Source of the DNA: Epiperipatus broadwayi | Lineage: Eukaryota; Onychophora; Udeonychophora; Euonychophora; Peripatidae | Assembly: GCA_028023455.1 (NCBI GenBank) | Contig: JAQFVV010006449.1 | Span: 540,812 to 604,811 of the forward strand | DNA length: 64,000 nucleotides | Reading direction: 5' to 3' | Position numbers and translations under genes: made by a program | In this document: piece after piece, positions 11,999 through 23,859 of the stretch | Layout: every line of letters begins with the position of its first letter | How positions within the stretch are numbered: position 1 is the first letter of the stretch | The notes under the pieces: generated by a model | Seen by the model: only the letters and a program-made list of their open reading frames with translations | Databases searched by the model: none | What the model was told of the DNA's origin: nothing

Positions 11999-14957
11999 TA
12001 TATTGAAGCGGAATCTGAGATTCAGATTGCGCTTCACAGCCCACTTCCAATCTTCTGCTACCAACCTAAATTCAAACCCTATGCTTGCATATATATTCCA
12101 CTCACTAACACATTTGTTTGTATCCTTTTGTTTGAGTTATATTAACTAACATATTTATTAACGAAGATATTGGCATAAATATCTGAATTTAAACATGCAA
12201 AATAAAATTAATAAATGTAGCGTCTGAAAATTCGTATACGCAATAGGGAATGGGGGATTAATTACAACGGACTTATAATATCAAAATATATTATAATTTC
12301 TGTATTAATTTGTTTTATAAAAGTTATAATAATTGTTGGTTAATTGCAGCTCAGATATCTGTAGATATTGGAGAGACAAAGGTACTGAGTAAATATTTAG
12401 TGGAAAAGTTCGTTATATGTAAGTTTATAAAATTGTGTTTTTAAATTATTTTTTGTCATTAAACTATACTTTTCTTTTAAATCCAATATGGAAGATGCGA
12501 TTGTAATTAGTCAAAATTAATTAAAGGTGAGAAGCGTAATCTTGTATAATATTCTAACATAACTTTAATTAAAAGTTTCTCTAAAATCAAAAGTAGAAAC
12601 TAAACTTAATTGATTTACTTTTGTTACAAACATTTTTTTTTATCAAAATTAATTAAAGTTTGAATACTTATCTAACAATGGCATCTTCCATCACAATAGG
12701 TAAAAGCTTGTATACGAATTCTTTAGGAAATTAGATTGCAATGACCAATCAGAAAGGGATTCCAAAAATACCAAGGCATGGGATAATTACAAATTATTTT
12801 TAGGAGAGTAAGTAAGACAGTCAATGATAGCAGACCAAGAAAATTTGCGTTGGTTATTTTCAATGTGTGCTGAGTAAATCTAAATCGCCTTTCTCGCCAT
12901 TCGAGATGGCTTTCCCTGAAATCTGTGCCCATGGATCCTGAAACTCATAGACTATAATTATATGCCTGTTCGTTAAATAATAAACTTACTACCTGCCTGA
13001 ATAACTGCTTAACAAACTAGATCTAGTTCTCCGAGGGAATCCGAAATCATCAAAAGAACAGCCAAGTTTGTACAGAGGTAACAATTTCAAATGCTGCTAG
13101 ACTCTTAAAGTTAGCGTGAATAATTTTAACTCTCACCTATCTATTTCTTTAAACATTTTGTAAAGCTTTCATTTGTAAAATTTAATATTAGTTATGAATC
13201 AATTTATGAATTCTTACCTTTTGTCAATTGTACTTTCTTCTCTCTATATAACTTAGCTGTAATCTCTCCTACATTAAACCTCTCCTGAATAATTATTAGT
13301 ACTTAATGTCACGTCTATGCGGCAATATTTTATTCTTATTATTATGTTTTATACTTTCAGATACTAAATTATATGTCGATAATTTTCCCCCAGAATCGCA
13401 AATGCTTACGCTATCTCTTTTAATAAAAGAAAACCCTCCTTACTTTTAGAGGGTAATTAATCTAGTATATTTTAAAAAAACTTGTTATTCTTAGTGTAGC
13501 GGGTGCCTGCCAGTCTGGGGAATTAAAATCAGAATTTGATAATTACTGTCCAGTGTTATTTTAGAAAAAAATAAGTAAAAATCTATTTTCGTAGAAATGT
13601 TTTTTTTGGTTAATTAAATAATAGCGCTAACTTCTAAAATCTGCAATTAGATTTATATGAATTAAATTAATATTACTTTCTTGAAATAAATAGCCACCAC
13701 CGACTTTATATATATTTAATAATATGAAAAGTATTTATTTATAAAAGCATTCAAAACCAAAGATTTATATTATTTATCCGTTGTGGAAAGTTTATGTGTA
13801 GTTTAAAGTAATACATAAAGGGGGGGGTCCTTTAGTTCTCTGAGCTATATTATAGTGGCATTAAATGTAATTCTTCCATATCCACGTAGTAATCAAATCA
13901 TACCGGTACGAGGGGTTTTTATTAATAAAAATAGGCGATAATTCTTTATTACTTAGTTAAATATCAATATATTTATATTAATGCAAGCGTTACGTGTATA
14001 CCGGCCTTTCGTTATATATATACCTTTGTGCTTCATTCATTTTTACTTCCAATACCAAGGACAAGGTTTGGCAAACCTCTTTGGATTTCTTCAGCGCGTG
14101 ATATTATTACATAGGGTTCGCTCTGGCAAAAGTCCAGCCTATGGCAATTCAATAAAGCGCCTTCTTCGTTGTTTATGACCCGACCCTGCCGACGTTTGCA
14201 GAGAGTCGCTTTCCTTAACGGTGAATTGAAGCATCTTCTTAGATCTTAGAATAGATCGTTCCATTGCCATCATACACGTACCGCTCTCCCATATGTTGTT
14301 CTTTTTAAAAGCCTATTAATTCTCCTAAACCGTACTGTTACGATTATACTAAATGGATTGCCATTTTTTTATATTTCATTCACACTTTCAGATACGACAC
14401 ATCTGCCATTATTATTATTTCCCAAATTAGCTTCCCACACACGTTCTTATATAGCAAATGCAAATATTAATTAAATAAAATTACCCTTATCATTCAACTG
14501 AATAAACTTACGTATTGGTACGAGTGCTATTGTTTTACTAATGGTGGATTCAAAGAACTTTATGTAACTGTAGTCTAGCGCTACTATTAAAAATCTTATG
14601 TATCACAGTCCATCGATAAATTATTGACATATAAATAGCCGCAATAGAATAAAGCCATGAATTATTTGTTATTGATGATTAAATATGTTCATTGTATAGT
14701 ATTGTAAGAGAGGTTAATGTTGTCCAAGGGAGATAAACACCCATTTTATTTACTTTGTAACACCAATAACGTTTGCAATCATATATACTCCAAGTTGATT
14801 TAATAAATTTTATATCTTTCTAAATATCTAAGTCATTGTTTCATTTATTGAATAGAAATAATTTTGATGTAATATAAAAAAAGGTTTCCCTTACTAGATG
14901 ATTGAAAATCGCTAATTATAATATCCTAGACATGAACCAAGTTCGAATAAGAGTCTT

Positions 14958-15178
14958 TTTGTGTCACGACTTTGTGATGCCGGCGGGGTAGGAATAAATT
15001 AGATCAGTATCATTGGAATTGTTGCTCATAAGTTGGTAGATCTGGAAAATAGGCAAATAGGGCAGAGTTTATGAACGTTCCTGACCTATGTATCTTGCAC
15101 AGGATTGGATTCGAGGTACTTTTGCCTAGATGCTAGATCTTGTTATATGAACAGACGAAACCGACCGGTACAATATAT
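14958..15178 (+). repeat. dispersed repeat, GACCGGTACAATATA family, copy 1
   Basis: This roughly 220 bp block aligns with 44015-44226 (about 75 percent by eye). Shared phrases are ATTGGATT, GGTACTTTTGC and the right end GACCGGTACAATATA, which runs into AT-rich or TA sequence in both copies. No coding potential is visible. It behaves like an uncharacterised short interspersed repeat. Confidence 0.65.
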
Positions 15179-15216
15179 AAACATTACAAGCATAAAGCTA
15201 AACTAGTCAATATAAA

Positions 15217-15938
15217 ATCAAAACTACCCCAAATCTAAAATTAAACCAGACCAGAATAAAAATAATATTAAAACACAACCTAAGGTTTCACTGCTACAAG
15301 CAGACTTCTCAAGTGTAAAGAAATAATAAAAAAAAAAAAAAAACACACATTATATATACTATTAAAAACTACCCACAAATCCATTCACTTCCCATCCACC
15401 CTTAATATTAAAAGAACTCTTTAATAAGTTAATTGCTTCAGAATCATAAATTTTCAATAATAAAGACTCTTTAATTCTTCTTTTGATTTCATTTCTCTAA
15501 AAGAAGACAACCTTAGCTTCATCAAAATCAATAGTGTGGCCTGTATCTTTTTCATGGACATACAAAGCAGAACTAAGATATCTTCTGCTTTGTATGTCCA
15601 TGAAAAAGATACAGGCCACACTATTGATTTTGATGAAGCTAAGGTTGTCTTCTTTGAGAGAAATGAAATCAAAAGAAGAATTAAAGAGTCTTTATTATTG
15701 AAAATTTATGATTCTGAAGCAATTAACTTATTTAAGAGTTCTTTTAATATTAAGGGTGGATGGGAAGTGAATGGATTTGTGGGTAGTTTTTAATAGTATA
15801 TATAATGTGTGTTTTTTGTTTTTTTTTTATTATTTCTTTACACTTGAGAAGTCTGCTTGTAGCAGTGAAACCTTAGGTTGTGTTTTAATATTATTTTTAT
15901 TCTGGTCTGGTTTAATTTTAGATTTGGGGTAGTTTTGA

Positions 15939-15939
<1 letters not shown>
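15217..15939. mobile_element. near-perfect palindrome of a Penelope-like element C-terminus
   Basis: Arms of about 356 bp (15217-15572 and 15583-15939) are almost identical reverse complements around a 10-base centre. In the right arm the plus strand encodes the segment that follows the GIY-YIG core in Penelope-like proteins: HEKDTGHTIDFDEAKVV, a KRRIKES helix and INLFKSSFN. It stops at 15791-15793 and is followed by a 3' flank with a T-run. The left arm encodes the same on minus. This is therefore a head-to-head inverted duplication of a Penelope 3' end, bounded on the right by a (TA)n tract. Arm near-identity suggests a recent event or gene conversion within the palindrome. Confidence 0.82.

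Positions 15940-15940
<1 letters not shown>

Positions 15941-16017
<77 letters not shown>
15941..16017. repeat. (TA)n microsatellite
   Basis: A TA tract of about 77 bp lies between the palindrome and the left LTR-like repeat. Confidence 0.97.
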
Positions 16018-16019
<2 letters not shown>

Positions 16020-18559
16020 TCATTCCCAAATAAATAAAAGATTATAGATTATGTATATGTTCACATAATTTTGATTTATTAAAAAGTAGGTTATATAATT
16101 CGTAATTGCGCATACACTATGATATGCATTTTAAAACATATCAAAATTATAAATTGTTAAAGTTATTTTGTTTGAATCTATTTACAAATATATTACCATC
16201 GTAATATATTTTGATTTAAAATAAAATTCATTTAATAAATATTTGTTTAGTAAATAGATTCAAATATTGCAAGTTAAAAGTAAAATAATTTTTGTTTAAT
16301 TTAATAAAAGTCATTCCAAATATTTCTTTAAAATAAATGAGGGACAATGGTTTAATTGGTTAATATTATATAAGTTTATCTAAAAACAGCAGATGTCCAC
16401 TTAAGGTTTTCTTTAATTAATAAAAGTAATTTTTAATTGAATCTAGTTTGTAATTCGAATGTCGACAGGGAAATTAACAAAAGAAATTAATTAATGTTGA
16501 ATTCCTTTAGACATTCGGATGATTTAATTACAGCTGATAAGTCCAATATATTTTGTAATTCTCCACGGCAGTTCTATTGTTAAAGTCTACTATAAAAAGA
16601 AGGGTTTTCTTTTGTTCTGGAGTTTTTTTCTAATGTTTCTAAGAGAAATCATTCTGAGTTCTATTCTAGTAATTTGTAAATCTTGACACGACAGAGTAGA
16701 GTGCGAGAAGGCTATTTCTCTCTGGAATGGTCATCTGCTTCCATAGACCATTGGAAGTTATCACACAGGGAACCCCGGAACTGCTGCTGCTGCCAAAAAT
16801 ATGAACATTTCCAGATTTTGCTGTTAAATTATATAAAAACCTGCCGACCATCAATCTGCCTAAAAATGCTTTTCCAGAGATAACCCTAAATTAACCCAAG
16901 AGCTCTTGTGAATCCTAACTAACATGCTATAGCTATTCTAAATTGTTTTTCTTTTATTTCAATTAACTTTATTATGTACTTCTTTAAAGTGTTCAAATAC
17001 AATCAACCGTTTTGCTCTATCCTTGGGTTAATATTTTCTATTTATAAAGCTTTCTTTTATTTTGTTATGATAATGTGTCAGAATCGTCTTTGACTGAGTG
17101 AACTATTTTCTTTATTGAAAATAAGACGCCGCTATTAAGGCATATTTTAAATTTATAATTTTCCAATTTTATTACCTTGCAAATCACTCGTTCGAGGGTG
17201 ATTCTTTTCTTTAATATAATATAATCACATAGTTTAAAATGTACATGTTATTGATTTTAATCTAATATAAGAGTATGTGTGAGGTCAATGGTTAAATGTG
17301 TCCCTTAATGCATGATTGCAAATATAAATCTATACTTACATTTTAAATATGCAAGCATGCATTTTCCTATTTTAATTACCATGTTCTACTTTAATTACAA
17401 AGTTCATCATTGATGTCGAGAATGTGCGGACCCTTTTAAATGAATTTCGGGGAATTTGATTGGGCATTTCTCTTAATCCGAGTAAAACCCATTCAGTATG
17501 TTTTTATATACACTAGTCTCATATTGCAGGTAAATGAATTGGTTGTTGAGACTGCTTTGTTTTATTTTTCCAAGGATTCTTTACACAGCAAAGTCCATTT
17601 TTTTCGTATATTGCAAGTTTCCAGGCAGAGTGTGTTCCAAATGACACACCTGGGAATTAAATGCAATCATCACACAGTCGCTAAGTTTCGGCTGTTCAGA
17701 AAATACTTTCCTATGGGTTAGCAGTGAGATGCCCTCTGTAATTATCCCAGATCTTCAATATTGTTTTATTTTATATTTATTTTACAAAGCATCCATGACT
17801 TAAACGTGTCACACCCTCCAACTTTAATAAATTCATTATCAGCAATCCTGACCTCCCAATGCAACTCTATTATTATTATTCTCAAATAAATGCTTTGATC
17901 ACATTCCCACTTTTTGCTTAGTAAGCTTTTGTCCATGCTATTCTCGAAATCAATAAATATTTTATAACACTTAATTTCAAATATTTTCTTAAACTAGTAT
18001 AATTGCTCAAAGCACCTCGCACATGTTCCTATCTCATCAAGCATGTTAACGTAATGCTATTAGCCAGAGGAATAGCATATATCACTTTGCTTTAAAACCT
18101 TTTTGTCATTTATTGGAATATAATGCTAATAATTATTTAATATGGGTCCCTGTCTCATATAAGCAGACATTGACATTATACATATAATATATATAAATAA
18201 ATATTGTGAAATTATTTAAAACTAAATTTGATCTCTTATTTTATTTGATTCCTATCACTGTCTCGGTCTATATATATATATATTTTCTGCATTTCTTTTG
18301 TAATTTCATAGACATTAATTAGCCACCCAAGCTTCTTTTAGTATAGAGTCTTTTGTTTCTCCCTGACCACCAGGTACTGGTCTAAGATTATACTACTAGT
18401 GGCACGAGATGCATTATCACGTAGATGGCACTGTGAAAATTGGACTTTAGATTCAAACTTAGTATATCTAGAAGGCAACCCCTCCTAAAATGTTCAGTTT
18501 CATGTCTGGGGTTTGAATTCTGCAGTGTGTTAGCAAGATAGACGATTCTGACTGTTACA
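16018..18559 (+). mobile_element. 5' LTR-like direct repeat (2.54 kb)
   Basis: This block is repeated at 21111-23642 with about 95 percent identity by eye and few indels. The right copy begins TGTCATTCCC and ends TGTTACA, so it has the TG...CA ends of an LTR; here the first base is A instead of T. A TATA-like box, TATAAAAAGA, is conserved at 16591-16600. Small open frames (16683-16883, 17440-17721) are also present in the other copy but match no family I recognise. A tRNA-Lys-type primer binding site lies 25 bases downstream of the right end, which favours an LTR over a plain segmental duplication. Confidence 0.75.
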
Positions 18560-18584
18560 AAGTAAGTTTTTTTTTCCGGGTCCA

Positions 18585-18602
18585 TGGCGCCCAACATGGG
18601 GC
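18585..18602 (+). promoter_or_regulatory. candidate primer binding site (tRNA-Lys1,2 type)
   Basis: TGGCGCCCAACATGGGGC differs at one base from the 18-base site complementary to the 3' end of tRNA-Lys1,2 used by many retroelements. It lies 25 bases after the CA end of the left LTR-like repeat, somewhat farther than the usual 0-10 bases. The position just inside the element and the TGG start (complement of tRNA CCA) support the call. Confidence 0.75.
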
Positions 18603-18606
18603 CTCG

Positions 18607-18670
18607 AATATTTAAACACCCACATCCCTGTAGATCTTAATTATTTAAACACCCACTTCCCTGTAGCTTA
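18607..18670 (+). repeat. tandem repeat in the leader of the LTR element
   Basis: Two units of about 32 bp sharing ATTTAAACACCCAC and TCCCTGTAG follow directly behind the primer binding site. Confidence 0.75.
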
Positions 18671-19843
18671 ATTTTATCATGTTGTTTCGTATTTAATCAC
18701 TCAAATCCTTTATAATTTTGATATATATAATATTTTCAAACTCTATATTATCTATATTGTTTATTTGCATGTATATTTCATATATTTTGGTTGACTTGGG
18801 CATTTAATTACTTATACTGTATAATCAAAATTTGTCCAAACTTGCTATAGTGCGATACAAGCCATCTGTATTTATTGTTTCACTTAAATCACCCTATGTA
18901 CGCATAGTGTAAATTACTTAAATATTGTCCCAAGTGAATATTGTGACAATCTATGAATATTTCAAATAATGTATTTTACTCTCAAAATAAAGTTTTATCG
19001 GCTCAATGCACAAGATAGCATAATAATAATTTTGTACAGTAATAACCTAGATATAATAGGCTATCGTATGGAATTCAGAAATGTAAAAATAATAAAATTT
19101 TGTAATCAATAAAAATGTGAATGTTTTAACGAGTGCCCGTAGTTAAATGGAATAGTTATTAAAATTAATTTTGGGAAGCTAACAGTCTATGGATCCTTTT
19201 AACTTGTGACATGGTGCCCAAGGGTAATTTCATTAAACGGAGTTACTTCTAAAATAAATTTTGTCACCAGGCTAGATTCTTTTATATGTAATTTGTTTTT
19301 TCAATATGTGTAAATTTTCTTAGACCAAATAATGAGATGTGAATTGGATCAATGATTATGTAAATAAATATATATGTTTGCAAATCTTAAATAAGAAGAA
19401 ACTAAATAAGTATACCTGGATCTAGCGAATGTTAACATATATAAATAAAATTGCTTGAGTTTAAAAATATATATGTTAGCGAAATATTTTGACAGATAGA
19501 ATTTAAGAGATTTTTTTTGTTTATATGGGCAGTTAAAAATATATATGTTGGCAGCAGAATTAAACAAGAATTTTTTGCAGTAATAAAAGGGTAGTACTCG
19601 GGGTTTTTAGTGATAAACATAAAAGCAGTAATTAGGCCAACAGAACCGAGAGGGAAATAGCCTATTAGCCATTAATAAAGTTATAATCAAACATAATAAT
19701 CGCAGAGTTAAACAAGGAATAAAAATAAATAAAATAGAGATAACCATAAAACAGTTTAATATTTTTTAGGATATATTAAATAGTTAGCAATAAAATAAAA
19801 TTAAAGTCATCACCATTATCGATCACGGTAATCATCCAAGTCC
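18671..19843. other. internal leader region of the LTR element, no gene
   Basis: AT-rich, no conserved ORF. A phrase AAAAATATATATGTT(A/G)GC occurs twice (about 19464-19482 and 19535-19555). This length of noncoding leader before a gag-like frame is unusual, but occurs in large non-autonomous LTR elements. Confidence 0.5.
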
Positions 19844-20676
19844 ATGGAAAATATGGATACTGATGAGGTCCATTTCCGGACTATTAACAAATTGCTTAAG
19901 CAAGGTGAAAAAAGAGTGAAAAGATGGGCTGAAGAAAGCCAAAGAAGAGATGAAGAACTTAGAGCACTGCACAGGCTCCTCCCTGGATGGCAAGAGATGG
20001 CAGATAAACTCATGAACCAGAAAGTTGAGTCAAATGATTCTGCAAAGAAGACTGATACACCAGACCTGGGACCTTGAATTCAGCCAACCAAGCGCAACAC
20101 TAGAATAGTCCATGAAGTAAAAAATGTCTTGAACTTTCTTTGGAAAGAGTACTTCCAATAAATGATATCCGGGACACTGGACATCAAACCCAGCTAACCA
20201 AGCCTCATCACATAAAAAATTTTCACGAAGTCAAAAAATGTCCACAACTGTATTTAGAGGAGATATTTCCAGCCAAGAATGTACAGGGCTTACGGATTCA
20301 AACCCAGCTAACCATGCTTACCACCAACATCAAAGTTCTTAAAGAAAACCAGGAAAATATCCCACCTGATATAGCAAGAATATATCGAAGAAAGGAAATA
20401 GTGAAAACAATGATAGCACTGGATTTCAGCCCATGGGCCAAGGAGCCACCAGATAAGGCAAATAATTGCAACAGCCTAAAGCTACAGTTATTAACAATCA
20501 CTCTGGATTTCAGTCCCTGGGCCAAAGAACCACCAGACAAGGTAAAGAGACCTGATAATCTGAGACTGCAGTCATCAAATTATAAAAGCAGTGATTACCC
20601 ACCAGACCCAGGAGTATATAGTAGTTTTTTTAAACAAAAAAATAAAATAAAAATGGACATGTCACAAGATAAATGA
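19844..20676 (+). pseudogene. gag-like internal ORF of the LTR element
   Basis: Two open stretches, 19844-20077 (77 aa) and 20140-20676 (178 aa), lie where gag would be. The first is highly charged and predicted coiled coil (RVKRWAEESQRRDEELRALH). The second contains two copies of LDFSPWAKEPPDK at about 20421-20459 and 20506-20541, and repeated phrases of the kind ACCCAGCTAACCA at DNA level. No protease, RT, RNase H or integrase motif was found before the 3' LTR, so the element would be non-autonomous. I do not recognise the protein; gag-like is an inference from position and charge. It could instead be a captured or repeat-derived reading frame. Confidence 0.5.
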
Positions 20677-20956
20677 GCAAGGAGATAGGATATAACCAAT
20701 ATTAAACTTGTAAAATGTTAAATAAAGTTTGTTGAAAGGGGAAAATAATAGACAAAATGTTCGCTAGATGGTAGATTTATTAATATGATCCGGGTATATA
20801 ATTCAGTTTCATTTCTTCATTATATTTATATCCTGTACATTATGGGTTATCTTGTAAATTTTGTTTATGCAGGCTTTATAGGTGGACACCTGTTATAAAT
20901 CTTTTTTTAACAATTTTTTTTGTTCCATCACTAAGGGAATGTGAAACAGTAGAGTC

Positions 20957-21110
20957 TGCTTTGCAGATCTTTGTTTTACCTTTTCTCACCTATTTCCTAC
21001 CTCATACCTTAGTTTGAACCCCAATCTATCATAGTTTGTTGGCAATACGCTTATATACCAAAAATCCTGCCTAATTTTAAACCACGAGTACAATGCTTGT
21101 ATTATATATA
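20957..21110 (+). repeat. block preceding the right LTR-like repeat (copy of 11843-11998)
   Basis: The block begins TGCTTTGCAGATC and is preceded by a purine-rich run at 20933-20954 that could serve as a polypurine tract. If it is part of the LTR, the full LTR is 20957-23642 (2686 bp) and its counterpart on the left is 11843-11998 plus 16018-18559. An alternative purine tract, GAAAGGGGAAAA, is at 20734-20745. Confidence 0.6.
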
Positions 21111-23639
21111 TGTCATTCCCAAATAAATAAAAGATTATAAATTATGTATATATTCACATCATTTTAATTTATTAAAAAGTAGGTTATATAAGTCATAATT
21201 GCACACACACTATGATATGCATTTTAAAACATATCAAAATTATAAATTGTTAAAGTTATTTTGTTTGAATCTATTTACAAATATATTACCGTCATAATAT
21301 ATTTTGATTTAAAATAAAATTCATTTAATAAATATTCGTTTAGTAAATAGATTCAAATATTGCAAGTTAAAAGTAAAATAATTTTCATTTAATTTAATAA
21401 AAGTCATTCCAAATATTTCTTTCAAATAAATGAGGGACAATAGTTTAATTAGTTAATATTATATAAGTTTATCTAAAAACAGCAGATGTCCACTTAAGAT
21501 TTTCTTTAATTAATAAAAGTAATTTTTAATTGAATCTAGTTTGTAATTCGAATGTCGACAGGGAAATTAACAAAAGAAAATAATTAATGTTGAATTTCTT
21601 TAGACATTGGGATAGATTTAATTACAGCTGATACATCCGATATATTTTGTAATGCTCCAGGGCAGTTCTATTGTTAAAGTCTACTATAAAAAGAAGGGTT
21701 TTCTTTTGTTCTGGAGTTTTTTTCTAATGTTTATAAGAGAAATCATTCTGAGTTCTATTCTAGTAATTTGTAAATCTTGACGTGACAGAGTAGAGCGCAA
21801 GAAGGCTATTTCTCTTCAGAATGGTCATCTGCTTCCATAGACCATCGGAAGTTATCACACAGGGAACCCTGGAACTGCTGCTGCTGCCAAAAATATGAAC
21901 ATTTCCAGATTTTGCTGTTAAATTATATAAAAACCTGCCGACCATCAATCTGCCTAAAAATGTTTCTCCAGAGGTAACCCTAAATTAACCCAAGAGCTCT
22001 TGTGAATCCTAACTAACATGCTATAGCTATTCTAAATTGTTTTTCTTTTATTTCACATAACTTTATTATGTACTTCTTTAAAGTGTTCAAATATAATCAA
22101 CCATTTTGCTCTATCCTTGGGTTAATATTTTCTATTTATAAAGCTTTCTTTTATTTTGTTATGATAATGTGTCAGAATTGTCTCTGACCAAGTGAACTAT
22201 TCCCTTTATTGAAAATAAGATGCCGCAAGGCATATTTTAAATTTATAATTTTCCAATTTTATTATCTTGCAAATCACTCGTTCGAGGGTGATTCTTTTCT
22301 TTAATATAATATAATCACATAGTTTAAATTCTACATGTTATTGATTTTAATCTAATATAATAGTATGTGCGAGGTCAATGGTTAAATGTGTCCCTTAATG
22401 CATGATTGCGAATATAAATCTATACTTACATTTTAAACCTGCAAGCATGCATTTTCCTATTTTAATTACCGTGTTCTACTTTAATTACAAATTTCATCAT
22501 TGACATTGAGAATGTGTGGACCCTTTTAAATGAATTTCGGGGAATTTGATTGGGCATTTCTCTTAATCCGAGTAAAACCCATTCAGTATGTTTTTATATA
22601 AACTAGTCTCATATTGCTGGTAAATGAATTGGTTGTTGAGACCGCTTTGTTTTATTTTTCCAAGGATTCTTTACACGGCAAAGTCTGTTCTTTTTGTATA
22701 TTGCAATTTTCCAGGCAGAGTGTGTTCCAAATGACACACCTGGGAATTAAACGCAATCGTCACACAGTCGCTAAGTTTCGGCTGTTCATAAAATACTTTC
22801 CTACGGGTTAGCGGCGAGATGCCCTCCGTAATTATTCTGGATCTTCAATATTGCTTTATTTTATATTTATTTTACAAAGCATCTGTAACTTAAACATGTC
22901 ACACACTCCAACTTTAATAAATTCATTACCAGCAATACTGACCTCCCAATGCAACTATTATTATTATTCTCAAATAAATGCTTTGATCACATTCCCACTT
23001 TTTGCTTAGTAAGCTTTTGTCCATGCTATTCTCGAAATCAATAAATATTTTATAACACTTAATTTCAAATATTTTCTTAAACTTGTATAATTGCTCAAAG
23101 CACCTCGCACATGTTCCTATCTCATCAAGCACATTATCGTAATGCTATTAGCCCGAGGAATAGAATATATCACTTTGCTTTAAAACCTTTTTGTCATGTA
23201 TTGGAATATAATGCCAATAATTATTTAATATGCGTCCCTGTCTCATATAAGCAGACAGTGGCGTTATACATATAATTTATATAAATAAATTTTGTGAAAT
23301 TATTTAAAACTAAATTTGATCTCTTATTTTATTTGATTCCTATCACTGTCTCGATCTATATATATATTTTCTGCATTTCTTTTGTAAATCCATAGACGTT
23401 AATTAGCCACCCAAGCTTCTTTTAGTATAGAGTCTTTTGTTTCTCCCTGACCATCAGGCAATGGTCAAAGATTATACTACTAGTGGCATCAGATGCGTTA
23501 TCATGTAGATGGGCTGTGAAATTTGGACTTTAGATTTGAACTTAGTATATCTAGAAGGCAACCCCTCCTAGAATGTTCAGTTTCATGTCTGGGGTTTGAA
23601 TTCTGCAGTGTGTTAGCGAGATAGACGATTCTGACTGTT

Positions 23640-23642
<3 letters not shown>
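21111..23642 (+). mobile_element. 3' LTR-like direct repeat (2.53 kb)
   Basis: This is the right partner of 16018-18559. It starts TGTCATTCCC and ends GACTGTTACA, with the TATA-like box TATAAAAAGA at 21685-21694. It runs straight into a (TA)n tract, so a target duplication cannot be read. Base differences from the left copy are scattered, as expected for independent ageing of LTRs. Confidence 0.75.
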
Positions 23643-23725
<83 letters not shown>

Positions 23726-23728
23726 TAC
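23643..23728. repeat. (TA)n microsatellite with GTGT/GTAT interruptions
   Basis: About 86 bp of TA with two short interruptions directly at the right end of the LTR-like repeat. Confidence 0.95.
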
Positions 23729-23729
23729 A

Positions 23730-23835
23730 CAACAAAAGGAGTGAGATGGGATACAGGGTTTAAATACAGGTTAGTAGATGGAACTATGAAGCTCAATCTT
23801 AAGCTAAGATTGACTGCTTCAATATTCTGTTATAT
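23730..23835 (+). repeat. short dispersed repeat next to (TA)n
   Basis: The phrase around CTCAATCTTAAGCTAAGATTGACTG matches, in reverse orientation, 39145-39215. Both copies abut a TA tract. It is probably a piece of an unidentified SINE-like family. Confidence 0.5.
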
Positions 23836-23859
23836 ATTGTTTGAATACTAATAATAAAT

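Noticed and set aside
14516-14870. Possible solo LTR: TATA-like TATAAATAG followed by an AATAAA about 180 bp on
   Set aside because: No second copy, no TG...CA ends and no target duplication could be identified.
15838-16029. Ile-Tyr repeat ORFs such as this one, and similar ones at 29383-29616, 39060-39245, 50667-50873, 53923-54301 and 59558-59764
   Set aside because: Translations of (TA)n tracts plus random flanks.
17440-17721. 93 aa ORF in the LTR-like repeat, with a broken counterpart near 22531-22811
   Set aside because: Shared only because the two repeats are copies; the right copy has a stop in the first part and no family resemblance was seen, so I did not call a gene.
16018-23642. 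Plain tandem segmental duplication as the explanation of the 2.5 kb repeats
   Set aside because: Possible, but a tRNA-Lys-type primer site just behind the first repeat and TG...CA ends make an LTR pair more likely; kept as the alternative.
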